Source: Tillandsia leiboldiana
Lineage: Eukaryota; Streptophyta; Magnoliopsida; Poales; Bromeliaceae
Reading direction: 5' to 3'
NCBI GenBank assembly: GCA_029204045.2
Contig: JAQNDB010000168.1
Span: forward strand, 57,337 to 121,336
DNA: 64,000 nt
The translations under genes were made by a program, and so were the position numbers. Shown here in pieces: positions 44,006-54,773 of this stretch; the stretch's first letter is position 1; the number at the start of each line of letters is the position of its first letter. Below the pieces are notes generated by a model. The model saw nothing but the letters and a program-made list of their open reading frames with translations. It searched no databases and was not told the origin of the DNA.

Positions 44006-45744
44006 GCGTGTGGTGGGCGCGGCTACTGCAAGCCGGGGCCGTTGTCGCATGGGCATTTGTGGACTGTTTTTAACGAGGTTTTTCCCTCTTTGCTCTCTCA
44101 GGTCGGCGTCTGTTGCGGCGATCTTCTTGCCGAGGTGCAGTGCGAGCCCGAGTCTGTATGTGCACCTTGAGGATTTTCACCTGGGCTGTTTTGGTCAATG
44201 CATGAGCTTCGAGCTTTTTGTTTTGGGGTGTATTTGTGCTTCTATTGTGTGGGCAGGTGGATTTATGGATTATGGTGGTTAAGGGAATATTAAATTATGA
44301 CTGTGCTAGAGGGAGCCTTCCAGCTTGCTGTTGAGGATGTGGATGTGGATTATATGTGTGAGCAATGGAATCATGGAAGGTGCTGAGTTTCTTTTGTTAA
44401 ATTATTTGAGGTTGTGCTTTCGGTTATTGTGTATGTTTCCCCTAGTGTGCAATGGAAGCAGGTTGTGTGTATGGTGAAGTTATGTAAATTGTCTCTGCTT
44501 GTGAGCTTGTATTGTTTTAAGTGTAAGCTTTGAATTGTGGTGGACTTTTGATGAATGCAGCAGTGGTTGTAAGATTTTGGAGTGTACCGTGGGATGTTTG
44601 AGAGCAGATTTGGTGATTCTTCTATCCACCTCAACATCAGGGCATCAACTTGAGGATGTTTATGACGCTGACGAAGATGATGATGCTGATGTTAATTTTG
44701 AAGCTTCATGTGTAAGTGTTTAAGTGGTGTTGTGGAGCTTGTGTGCATTTGCGGCTTGTTGGTTGTTGATGAGCTGAGAGAGTGCTATGGATTTGGGCTT
44801 GCATGTGTGTGTATGTGAGTATATGGTGTGTGTTGTGGGATCTATATGGTGTAAGTGAAAGTTCTGGAATTTTTGATTGTGATGCTGATGTTGTGGGTGG
44901 ACTTTTGCAATTGAGATAAAATGGATAGTGATCACCTTGTAGCAACTGATGGACTAAGTTTATGTGTACTTGTGTGCTGTGGATGTGTGGAGTAAGCCGT
45001 TGTGCGCCGGAATTTTTGTGTGGACTCGAGAGAATTTATTAGAGCTTCCGGGGGTTTTCCTGGATTTGCGGCACAATTTTCGAGGTTTCGTCAGTTCGAG
45101 GTTCCGGCACTTCACCGACTTCAGCGTTGCCTGCGGAAAGCGATCCAGGTGGGTTGGAATTTCTCCAAAATTTATGGAATGCCCCTTAATGCTATTGAAT
45201 GCAAGTTGATCATGTTTATCATGTTACTTTCACAGTTTTTACATCTGATAGTTGCCTGGGAATTTTTAGAAAATTATTTAGAACCCCAGATTATTTTTAG
45301 TATACTCCTATTAACATATGACACTAGGCTGCATGTTCTGTGGACATTATTTTTGCACTCTGATCGTTTTAAAAATCGAGAAAGCCCGTTTTAAGGAAAA
45401 ACATCATTTTCAAGATAGTTTTTAAATTATGAGTTCGCCAGAGGTATGGCATTGATTCAGGGTGCATTAGACCTCGTGCCTGGGGGCCGAGGGGTCTTTC
45501 TTTTGAGTTTTCAGATGAATTATAGTGTCATTTGATATTTGAGCTTCCTTATGGGATAGTGAAATTACTCTAGATCATGGGTCGTATTCTGATTTAGTAG
45601 TGGAGGTGGTTCTCCCACTTAGCGTCGAGGATTTTGGGGTTCCGGCAGATCGAGTCATGGAGGTTTCCCGACTCAGCCTTGGTCGTGCATTATCAGATTG
45701 AGTCGTTGAGGGTTCTCCGACATAGCTGTGAGAGTCTTTGGGCT

Positions 45745-45886
45745 ATTCATGTTTGAGTCGAGGTTCTTTTCCGACTGAGTTGTGTTTTCGAGCTTTGAGA
45801 TACCGATCTGTTTGAATTCATGTTTGAGTCGAGGTTCTTTTCCGACTGAATTGTGTTTTCGAGCTTTGAGATACCGATCTGTTTGA
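45745..45886. repeat. Two tandem copies of a 71-bp repeat in solo LTR F
   Basis: ATTCATGTTTGAGTCGAGGT... at 45745 recurs at 45816 with one substitution seen (GAGTTGTG against GAATTGTG). Confidence 0.85.
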
Positions 45887-46894
45887 TCGTGGATTATAGC
45901 CTGCATGTGCCGCATATTGAGACAGTGAGACAGATGTGATACTTGAGTTCGGTGGGGTCGCTCCCCACGAGCTACGCCCCGGGTGCGATGATGATACCGA
46001 GCCTGACGAGGCTACGATGTGGATATGCGCCTAGTTCATATACTAGTGGTCGCTTGATACCCCTGGCCGAGTTACCATGGGGTCACTTTGTGTGAGATTG
46101 AGATAGTCGGTTTAGGACGCCCCACGTAAATCCCCTCCTCTTGTGGATGCGTGGTAGTGGGCAGGTGCGTTCCTAGACGACAGGCGCAGGCTGGACTGAG
46201 CCAGTTTTGGCAGTCTTTGAGATTGGGTGTTATGAGCGGGTGGTTACATATTATGTTCTTAGATGGTTTTTCCTTTGAGCATTGATACTGAGGCATTTTA
46301 GCAGTAGCGAGAGTATGCATAGCATGTTTATGATAGAGTTTCCTTTTGAGCTTTATGTTTGAGACATATTAGCTGTAGTTTTCCTTCAGCTTATTTATCT
46401 ATCTACCTATCTATCTGCATACCTATCTGTTTTGCCTCCAGTAGACTTAGTGGGCATACCGTGGATATTGGGACGGTACCCACTGAGATCTGCCTTCTGC
46501 AGTAGATCTCACACCCGCTGCGGTGACAGGTTGAGGCAGCTGTTCCGGCTTGGTTCGCGCGGAGACAGCAGATCGAGGTGAGGGCGCGGTCGATTAGTTC
46601 CTTACCAGCATTGAGAGTCTGAGGTAGATGTACCCGGTGTATTTTATGTTTCCACTTTTGTACTGGACATTTTGTGAGACTTTGTACCTTGAGGATTTGT
46701 GTATGAGTGGAGATTTTACTATTCCAGATGTTCAGTTTTATTCTACAGCTTTTGGTTTTAGTTTCAGCTCTGATACATGTTTTTAGCTATAGATCTGACT
46801 TGCAGGGTAGACGCTTCGTCTGTGCGGCAGTTTCCGTACAGATGGCGGATCTGTTGGCGAGCCCGGGTCGCAGTTTCGACCCCGGGGCGTGACA

Positions 46895-47044
46895 CCTACA
46901 CTTCCCCCCACCTCTCCCGATCACTCGCGTTCTACTCTTCTATGCCATATTCATTTCATTTATTAGTAGTCTAAGTGAGGTATCTCTGTGGATGTCAGGC
47001 ACTGACTGTTGTGATTGAAGAAAGTCTCTGATACCATCTCAATC
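46895..47044 (-). mobile_element. Element D leader with primer-binding site (47025-47036)
   Basis: Starts with the right-hand target duplication of F (CCTAC). The minus strand at 47025-47036 reads TGGTATCAGAGA, a tRNA-iMet-type primer site 8 bp from the D 5' LTR. Confidence 0.8.
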
Positions 47045-50000
47045 TGTCACGCCCGGGGGGTTTCAATCAGCGGAAACAATCAACAAAAAAGGATTTGTTT
47101 TGCGTATCAATTTTTTTTAAAATTCCTTCTTCGCCGGTGCGTGCCCAGACCCGCCGCATACACAGAATCACCCTGCAAACGGACAGAGTCTCCTCTGTAT
47201 ATGCACGGCGTCGTGGCTAATACAACATGCAACCATAGTAGTTTATTCAATCACAACAGTTCTCAACACTTACACAACAGAACCATTCTCAAGGCCGACC
47301 AATTTGAAAGGATAAATCCACAATTTTAAAAGCGGTGCCCACCCGGCACCCAGATTTCTAAAACAGTTCGAAAACCATAAATCCACAGAGTTTATAAAAC
47401 AGTGCCCACACGACACTTAGGTTTTGAAATCCGTTTTCTAAAATCCATAAATCCACAGGGTTTTGAAAATGGTGCCCACACGACACCCAAGTATTGAAAA
47501 CGATTTTCGCAATTCCTTTTTTATTTTCTTTCTTTCCTTTTGAAAGACGGCCGAACAGAGATAAGAATTCATCATCCACATAACCAAAGAGTAGAGTACC
47601 GACATCCACACCAACCCCACGAGGGTATCGAGAACCACATAATAGTCTACAAGTAGTAAATGAAATGCGACAGAAAAGGGAAAGCACAGTCTGGGATCTC
47701 ATAGGACCCGAAAGCTCCTGACTCGGCCTCACAGTCGCCTAGCTCTCACCCCTGAAGGAACCTGTCACGGAGTGGGAAGTCAGCGACACGATAATACTAA
47801 TAATAGAGCAGGAAAAAGTAGTAAAGCCAACCGTCAGACGATCCGGAGCAACCACCCTCCCAAGAGGGGAAAAGAAACACGAGCACCTGTAAAACCTGAC
47901 CACGTCGAGCATCTACGTCGACGGGTCCACCGCTCACAAAGAGCCACGAACACCTGTAACACCTGACCACGTCGAGCATCTACGTCGACGGGTTGCACCG
48001 CTCTCACCTTGGCGCCTCAAAACCCCACAACTACGGGGGCCCCACTACGTCACCTCGTGGGTTTACACGGGTCATAGACCACTTTTCCGAAAAAGTGCAC
48101 CCTTTGCGGTGGCCAAACCGCGGGTGCGCGTGCTGCAGCCTCGAGCATAGTAACCAAGTACACCAGATAAAACTGATAGTAATGAACCATAAAGATCACC
48201 AAATATACCAAGTATAACACAATAGCGGGGACCATAGAGACTATCCACGTTAGCACAGTTAAACGTATAATCAAAAGTAGTTGCAACCGTCGGAAGCCCG
48301 ACACTAAGTCTCAAAATAAAAACCCACCTCGAAGTCAGTCGAACGGGCCCCCCGAATGTAGGCCGATCCCGACCTCCCGCTAGACTAGACTGGTGTTGAA
48401 CTGCTGGGCCCTGAACAGAAACTGTGGTCAGAACTAGACTCACTCATAGCCATCCCGACAACAGTACAATAGCATGTCGCTAAAACGGGGAACTTAGCCG
48501 AAACTAGGCTTAAACCGAAATTCCCGAAAATCCACTGACCCTCCAATCCTGACCCGCCAACGGTCTAAAAATATCCACATATCGTCCAACTACACCTACT
48601 GTCCCTAAACATCATAATTTTGATGTTCGGGCAGACAGGGACCAAAACATAATTTCCTCTATCGAAGTATTGCTATAAATACACCTTTATAACCATTGTT
48701 TTGACTCGTTCTTCCAAACCAGGAAGCTTTAGACAGCGCCGTAAGTTTCAGCGCGAAGGTTTCGACGCGACAAAGGCCGTGCTCACAGGCTTGGGCCAGC
48801 ACAAGGCCCAAGGGCAAGGTTGGCCCAAGAACACTTAGGGCACAAATCACAACTTCACTACTTGGCGCTATATACTTAATATAACTGAGCTATAACTGGA
48901 GCATCATGTATATAAACAACTGAGAAGTGAGATGCTCACCTGAAACCTGCTGGGGACTGGCCGGAGAGATCGCCGGAGCAACACCACACAAGACCCAAGG
49001 CTCGGTTTGGCCAAGTCCAGCACAACCCCTGCTCAGTCTACATACAAGAGTGAGCATCAGATAGATATAGGGCTCAGAAGAAGGTTGGTCCCTGCCGAGC
49101 CGAGCGCCGGCGGCCGGAGGCGGCGGCGGCCGGAAAAAAAACCAAATTTGGACATCTTAAGTATAAGGTTAGAGCTCGGTTTACAGAGACCCTTCGGCCA
49201 AAACAACTTGATGGAAACCTTGCACAGGGTCCATAAAACTCACTTGTGTGACTGGCCGGAGTCCAGAGGCGTCGGCGCCGACGGCGGCCGGAGCCCGAGC
49301 TCGGTTGCAAAGATGGTGCAACTACGGAAACACAAAACCCCACGTCAAAAGCTTCATGCAACTCTACGAAAAGCCTCCAAATGATCAACTGAGCTTACCT
49401 GTACGGTTGGTCGACGTCTGGAGGCGACGGCGACGCGCGGCGGCGGAGCTCGGTCGAGCTTGATGGCCTCTAATGGCGGATTCCGGCCGGCAGCTTCTGG
49501 GCCGGCGCCACTTGGACCAAAAGCTTCCCCCCAGCCCCACGAAGCTTGCTGAGGTGGTGGCCGGCGATGGGGGCGAGCGGCCGCGCCGGGCGGCGAAGAT
49601 CGGCCAACGGGAAGAAAAACCCGATTCTAGGGCTGACCCGTGCGGCGCGGATCTTCAACCGATGGCGACCAAACTTGTTGGGCTTCTTGTAGTCACCGAG
49701 AGGATGAGATCCACCGGTTCTGATCTCGAGTTCAACGGCCGGATGAAGGCGGCGCCCAAGATCGGCCAAGAAATAATAATTCCGGCAACAGAAGCTCCCG
49801 CCGGCGACAGGTTCGATGGCGGCGGCTCGGGCTACACCAGAATGGTCCTCTCGGTGTTAGTAACACGATGCTAGGGTCCTTGGTCCAATTTAAAACGAAA
49901 ACTTCCAAGAACTCACCTCGCCGGAAAAGTTGAAGGAAGAAGAGATGCTCCCGCGGCGGCGCACGGCGGCGGCTGGCGTCGGCGCCACTCGGGCTCAGTC

Positions 50001-51014
50001 TCTCAGTCACAGAGGAGTCCTCAGCTGAAGCTCGGAGCCACCCTGGGTCTCTGGGAGAGATCTCCACCCACACAACCGAGATGAAGAAGGTTTCTTGCTT
50101 CTCCTCATTCTCCGGCAACGAGGCGGCGGCGGGCGGTGCGCTACCTCCGTGGAGTGCGGCAGAGGCAGTGGAGTCGTTGGAGCTGACGGCTGCTGGGCTC
50201 AGGGCTGCGGGGTTAAGGGTTTAAGAAACCCTAACCCGAGTAGTCTTAAATAGTGTATTAGGCACAATTGCACTTTAGTCCCTGAAACCCCACTATTTTA
50301 AGCCCAGTCCTTCACAGCACACTTGTTTCGCAATCTAGTCCCTCTCCATAGACCAGCACGCAAAACGGAGCATAAAATATAAGCTATATTGTGCAAAACG
50401 TCGCATTTTCCACTTTATTTCATGCTTTTTGAGACATTTTAGTCGTCGAATCGAAAAATGGACTTCGCCACGACGTCCGGCTCGACGAAACCTATCAGGT
50501 AGCGATTTTTTTTTTTCGAGAAAATGCCCGGATAAATTCTCGGTCCATAAATACTGTATCAAAATACAGTTTATCACGCTTTTCGAGACTCTGGGTTCGT
50601 CAAACGAAAATTCCGTCAGCGCCATTGCGTTCAGAACGACGAAACCGATCAAATCGACTACCTGGAGTGCTGTGATCGGAGTCCAGATAGCGAATTAACT
50701 AACGTTGGCCAACGCGGGAGACCAAAACAAGGTGTTACTATTCAAAACACTATTCACTTAAGTCACGGCCCCACTAGTTTTCTTGCTGATTTCCGGACGA
50801 TCCGACCGTCGGATCAGCAAACGGTCTATATCATTTCAACTCGATTCGATGAGACGGTGGCACTGGCGACCTCAGATTTCCGAGATCAGACTCGGATCAG
50901 AAAGGCAGAATTTGTGCATCGAAAACTGTGCAATTCGCGCACCGGTATGCAAATCACTGAGGTTTAGATCTGCTTCCTCGCCCGCAAACACACTTGAATT
51001 TCTCGAGTGCTACA
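47045..51014 (-). repeat. Element D 5' LTR (LTR G), complete, 3970 bp
   Basis: From TGTCACGCCCGGGGGG to CGAGTGCTACA. The right 872 bp match the truncated left LTR of D. It holds the conserved module (47186-47205), GTGCCCACACGACAC repeats (47340-47490), a direct repeat of about 47 bp containing CACGTCGAGCATCTACGTCG (47885-47990) and a telobox palindrome. Minus sense. The following bases TACAG (51015-51019) are the likely target site. Confidence 0.9.
50216..50252 (-). promoter_or_regulatory. Putative D LTR core promoter: telobox palindrome beside TATTTAAG
   Basis: AGGGTTT-AAG-AAACCCT (50216-50232) is a perfect 7-bp inverted repeat of the telomere-like motif. In sense (minus) TATTTAAG lies just upstream (50245-50252). 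The truncated LTR has the same sequence near 28772-28808. Confidence 0.45.
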
Positions 51015-51341
51015 TACAGATTGGGTTCATCTGGGACGGTTGATTACTGTTGCATACGGTTATTCCAGTCTAGGACTGCATTTTAGAGGCATAGTAGTGG
51101 TAGTTTCCTTTCTTTAGCAGTCATTATTGCTTACCACTTCTTTCCTTTTTGCCTCTGGTAGACCTAGTGGGTGTGTCAGAGTTTGAGGTTTTACCCACTA
51201 GGGGAGGCTACTGGTTTACTAGTAGTTCTCACCCCCATTCTTCTTTCCTCTTTTTCTTCTCCCTTGTTTTGTAGTGTCTTCTGCGGGTGCTGCTGGGCTT
51301 TCAGCGGTGGGTCGAGGAGAGAGGATGGCTGAGTAGATAGA
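51015..51341 (+). repeat. Fragment of a C-type LTR, plus orientation
   Basis: Reverse complement of about 24070-24395 in solo LTR C, with moderate divergence. D lies immediately to its left and H immediately to its right, both inserted in this older LTR. The flanking halves are not in the window. Confidence 0.75.
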
Positions 51342-53422
51342 TGTCACGCCCCGGGAGTAAACCAGAACCCGGGCTCGCCAACAGATCCGCCGTGCACACA
51401 TAATTTTCCATGTACACGAAGCGCTGGTAACCTGCTCAGATATAAAATATACAATAGAAGAGCATAAACAGAGCTGAACTAAAAGAACTATAAGTAATCT
51501 CAGACTGGAAATAAGATACAAGCTGAAATAAAAGTACAATAAACTCCCAGCTCACCAAACAAAATACAAACAGCTGGCTAAAGCCAGTCCAAAAAGTAAA
51601 CTACTGTAGTCTGAGATACAAAAGGGGTACAATAAAAGTCCAGCTACTCTCACAGTTGGGGTAGATGATCTAGCTAGTCCGCAATCCTCTTACCTCGATC
51701 TGCCGCTGATGGCCCAGCAGCTCCCGCAGATGACTCTGCAAAACAAAGGGGAGAAGACAGAAAACAACTATGGGGGTGAGAACTACTAGATAAACCAGTA
51801 GCCTCCCCTAGTGGGTATATCCTCAAATGCTGACGCACCCACTAGGACTATAAGAGGCAAAAAGGAAAGAACAGTGGTATGCAATAAAGACTGCTGAAAA
51901 AGGAAACTACCACTACTATGCCTCTAAATGCAGTGCCAAAAGATAACTGTATATATGCAACAATAAAGCTAACTGCCCAAAGAAACCCAATCAAAGGGCC
52001 AGGAAATATTGGCACTACCTGCTCTGTCATCACTCGCAACTCACCAACTGACCGGCACCCGTCACGGTCTAAAAGCCTACTCCGGAGTGGCACTCGAGGG
52101 GAGCGACCCACACGAGTATAGTAACCCTGTCATCAACATCTCTCAATAGCAGGACTGGATCAAGACTATGATCAAAGTGGGAAACTCCATCCACTAATGC
52201 AACCCCCAATCCCCAATCTGATGTGATAATAAATATCTGGTCAACCGGCCAAAATCCACGGTCACCGCAAGGCCCCACCAACCACAAATCAGTCCAAACT
52301 GTCCCATACATAAGATTCCAACTACACCATCCCAGAACTCTGCTCGAACTCGAGCAACATGCATAAGTATAACAGTGAGAATCACTACACATGTTTTCTC
52401 CTGAGTCAGATCCAATAAGAAGGTGTAGCAATAAATAGTGGCCTAACTAGATGTCCATACAAGCATGCGATTGTCCTTTTTTTAAAAGCAGTAGAAAATA
52501 TCTGATATTCATTTTAAAAGATTAATCTTTGTCTGCCAACATTTTAAATGAATTGCATGCAAGGTAAGGATATAGCATCTGTCCAATAGTGATGTCCCAA
52601 GTTTAACACCTAAGGCTACCAATTAATTTAGGGGTCAATATATCAGGTTCTCACATCAACTATTAGCTTGTAACATTCAAATTGAGGCAACTTAATAATC
52701 CTAGTGAGCAAGTCAACAGTGAGGGAAAACACAACCACCCACCTCGAAAAGCGTGCACAACACCCCAAGAAACACTCCGCTGCCCACAGTCCTCTAAAGC
52801 TGCAGTCTGCCGAAAACAGTGTCCTACAACGACAAACATTGCACACGGTGTGAAAATTACAAGTCTCAAATACAGCTTTTGCTGTTTTTATAATCAGCAC
52901 GCAAAACGAGGAATTTTACCTCTGTCCCGAGCTCCAAAAATCCCAGAAAAATCACGGTTGCGTTCCTTGCGAAAAGTATCCCCAAATCGACTCCTTAAAC
53001 GCCTCGATCTGACGTTCCTATGCCAAGATATAAATCGTCGAAGTTACCGCGGTCCAAAGATTCCAAACAGCAAAAGAGGGTCAAAAACACCTCGGAAACC
53101 ATGCCAATAAATCGGAATCCTGAGAAACCACCAACACGGAAAACGAAGCCCTACCTCTCAGGAACACACCGGCGAAGAAATCGTCAAAAAAGGACTCCTG
53201 CACTGCGCAGGGGACTCCTCGGACTGAAATGCGACGATAACGCCAAGATTGGGGGAAAAACGAGGCGCGCTGTAAAATCCGGATCGCCGTTGTCGAGCTT
53301 CTGAAAAATCTGGGAACGCACCACGAGGTAGAAAATAAGGAGATGAACAAACTTGCTTCAAGGCCCTCCCACTGGTTCTCTCTCTATCTCTCGGAAAAGC
53401 AGAAAAAAAGAAGGGAGGGGGG

Positions 53423-53434
53423 CCTTTATATAGG
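53423..53434 (-). promoter_or_regulatory. Putative TATA box of H LTR
   Basis: The minus strand reads CCTATATAAAGG, downstream (in sense) of the GC-rich block. Confidence 0.45.
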
Positions 53435-53464
53435 CCCACAAAAACAATTGGGATAATTCCCAAT

Positions 53465-54075
53465 ATGTCCCGGATTTCGGGCGCAAACAGTGCGGCCCGG
53501 CCCATTTCGGGTGCGCACAGTGCGGCCCGGCCCAGGAGTTTCCGGGCGCGCACAGTGCGGCCCGGCCCAGCCCGCTCGCGCACCCGATCCGGCCGCACGC
53601 CACCGCCCGTCCGACCCGCCCCAGGGCCCGCCACGTGTCCGCCAAACAGGCGGCAGCCATGCGGGCCCAACGGGAAAGCGCAACGCGTCCCCCGCAATCA
53701 GCGGCGCGGTGGGTGGCGCCCGCCTATGGTGCGGCGACACGTGGCGCCGCGTGCGCCTCCCCGCCCGACACGGCACCGGTCGGTCAGCGCACCGCCCACG
53801 TGCGCGTACGGCCGCAGCCGCGCGTTACTACGTGCGCCACGCGCACATGGGCCGGCCAATCCGGGGCCGCCACGTGGCGCGCCCCGGTCCACCGTGCACC
53901 GCGCACGCTCCGCACCTGCCCGGCCTGCCCGAGCTGCCCGCGCCTGCCCCCGCGCGCCGAGCGCACTGCACCGGGCCAACCGCGTGCCGCCACGTGGCCC
54001 GCCGGTCCACCGTGTACCGGCGGCCCTCTCCGTGGACCAGGTGGCGTGCGCCGGCCCAATCAGAGGCTGCCACGT
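53465..54075. repeat. GC-rich, CpG-dense block in H LTR
   Basis: Contains a repeated unit GGGCGCRCACAGTGCGGCCCGGCCCA (three near-copies at 53477-53570) followed by GCCACGTGGC/GCCACGTGTC-type G-box motifs spaced through the block. Long Pro/Arg/Ala frames on both strands are artefacts. Confidence 0.7.
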
Positions 54076-54401
54076 GTCCAGGCCGGTCCACAGCTCCCCC
54101 CATGCACCATTTTGCGCAGAAAACTTCCGGGGGTCCGTTTTTGGGCATCTGGACTCCGAAAAATATAAATAAACAGCCGTTTTCAAGCGTTTTTCCGCGC
54201 TGAATCCAAATCCGACCTCTGTTTGGCCCAAAGCCTTCTCTAAAATTCGGTAAATACAGCCGAAGGCCAAACCAACAGTAAATACCACATTGTGTCCATC
54301 CATAGCATCCCTTTGATGCTCTGTGGGCCTAATACACCAATGATAAGTGTTTCACACCAAGGATTCACGGGAAAAACTGTACGGAATCCTGGACCACTAC
54401 A

Positions 54402-54773
54402 TCCTCCCCCACTAACAAAAGTTTCGTCCTCGAAACGAAAATCATACCTCAGTCCAGAGCCTCGAACAGGTAGGGGTAGGTGTCCCTCATCTCCGACTCC
54501 AGCTCCCAAATAGCCTCGCGCTCGTCATGATAGGTCCAAAGGATCTTCACATAGGGAATGACCCGACTGCGCAATTCTCTCACCTCTCGATCCAGAATCC
54601 GCAGTGGGCGCTCCTCATATCTCAAATCCTCGCTGATCTCAAGCGGCGTGAAGTCGATGACGTGCGATGGGTCGAAGACGTACCTCCTCAGAGTAGAAAC
54701 ATGAAAAACATTATGGACACCAGCAAGTCTCGGGGGAAGTGCAAGTCGGTAAGCAACTGGCCCGATACGCTCC
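54402..54773 (-). pseudogene. pol: Element H pol C-terminus (GPF/Y to chromodomain), cut by A2
   Basis: The minus strand encodes an open C-terminal fragment starting in the GPF/Y segment (ERIGPVAYRLALPPRLAG), then VHNVFHVSTLRRYV, DPSHVI and a chromodomain-like tail (IPYVKILW, EREAIWELESEM). The preserved frame across about 120 codons suggests moderate age. The gypsy 3' signature AAAAGTTTCGTCCTCGAAACG follows at 54418-54438. Everything upstream was displaced by A2 at 54774; the rest of H is not seen. Confidence 0.88.

Larger units (their letters stand above)
42780..46894 (+). mobile_element. Solo LTR F (4115 bp), plus strand
   Basis: Begins TGTAGAATACCGGG and ends CGACCCCGGGGCGTGACA, with perfect CCTAC duplications and no internal region. 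The last 50 bp match the reverse complement of the family B LTR start, so it belongs to the B/C/H group. Inside are a CpG-dense GC block (43735-44000), two copies of a 71-bp repeat (45745-45886) and a short TATC/CTAT microsatellite (46394-46428). Predicted frames in it are short and have no recognisable domain. Confidence 0.92.
51342..54401 (-). repeat. Element H 3' LTR (3060 bp)
   Basis: From TGTCACGCCCCGGGAG to GGACCACTACA. The left part is similar to LTR C; 52078-52125 belongs to the block shared with B and C. A long GC-rich part lies at 53465-54075. A TATA-like CCTATATAAAGG occurs on the minus strand at 53423-53434. No gene. Confidence 0.88.

Noticed and set aside
48993..49874. Possible host exon in the CG-rich, GGCGGCGG-containing segment of LTR G
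   Set aside because: It lies between two ends of a well-defined LTR, has short frames only, and no recognisable protein.
53465..54203. 235-237 aa Pro/Arg-rich frames in LTR H
   Set aside because: Composition artefacts in a CpG-rich LTR block; no family resemblance.
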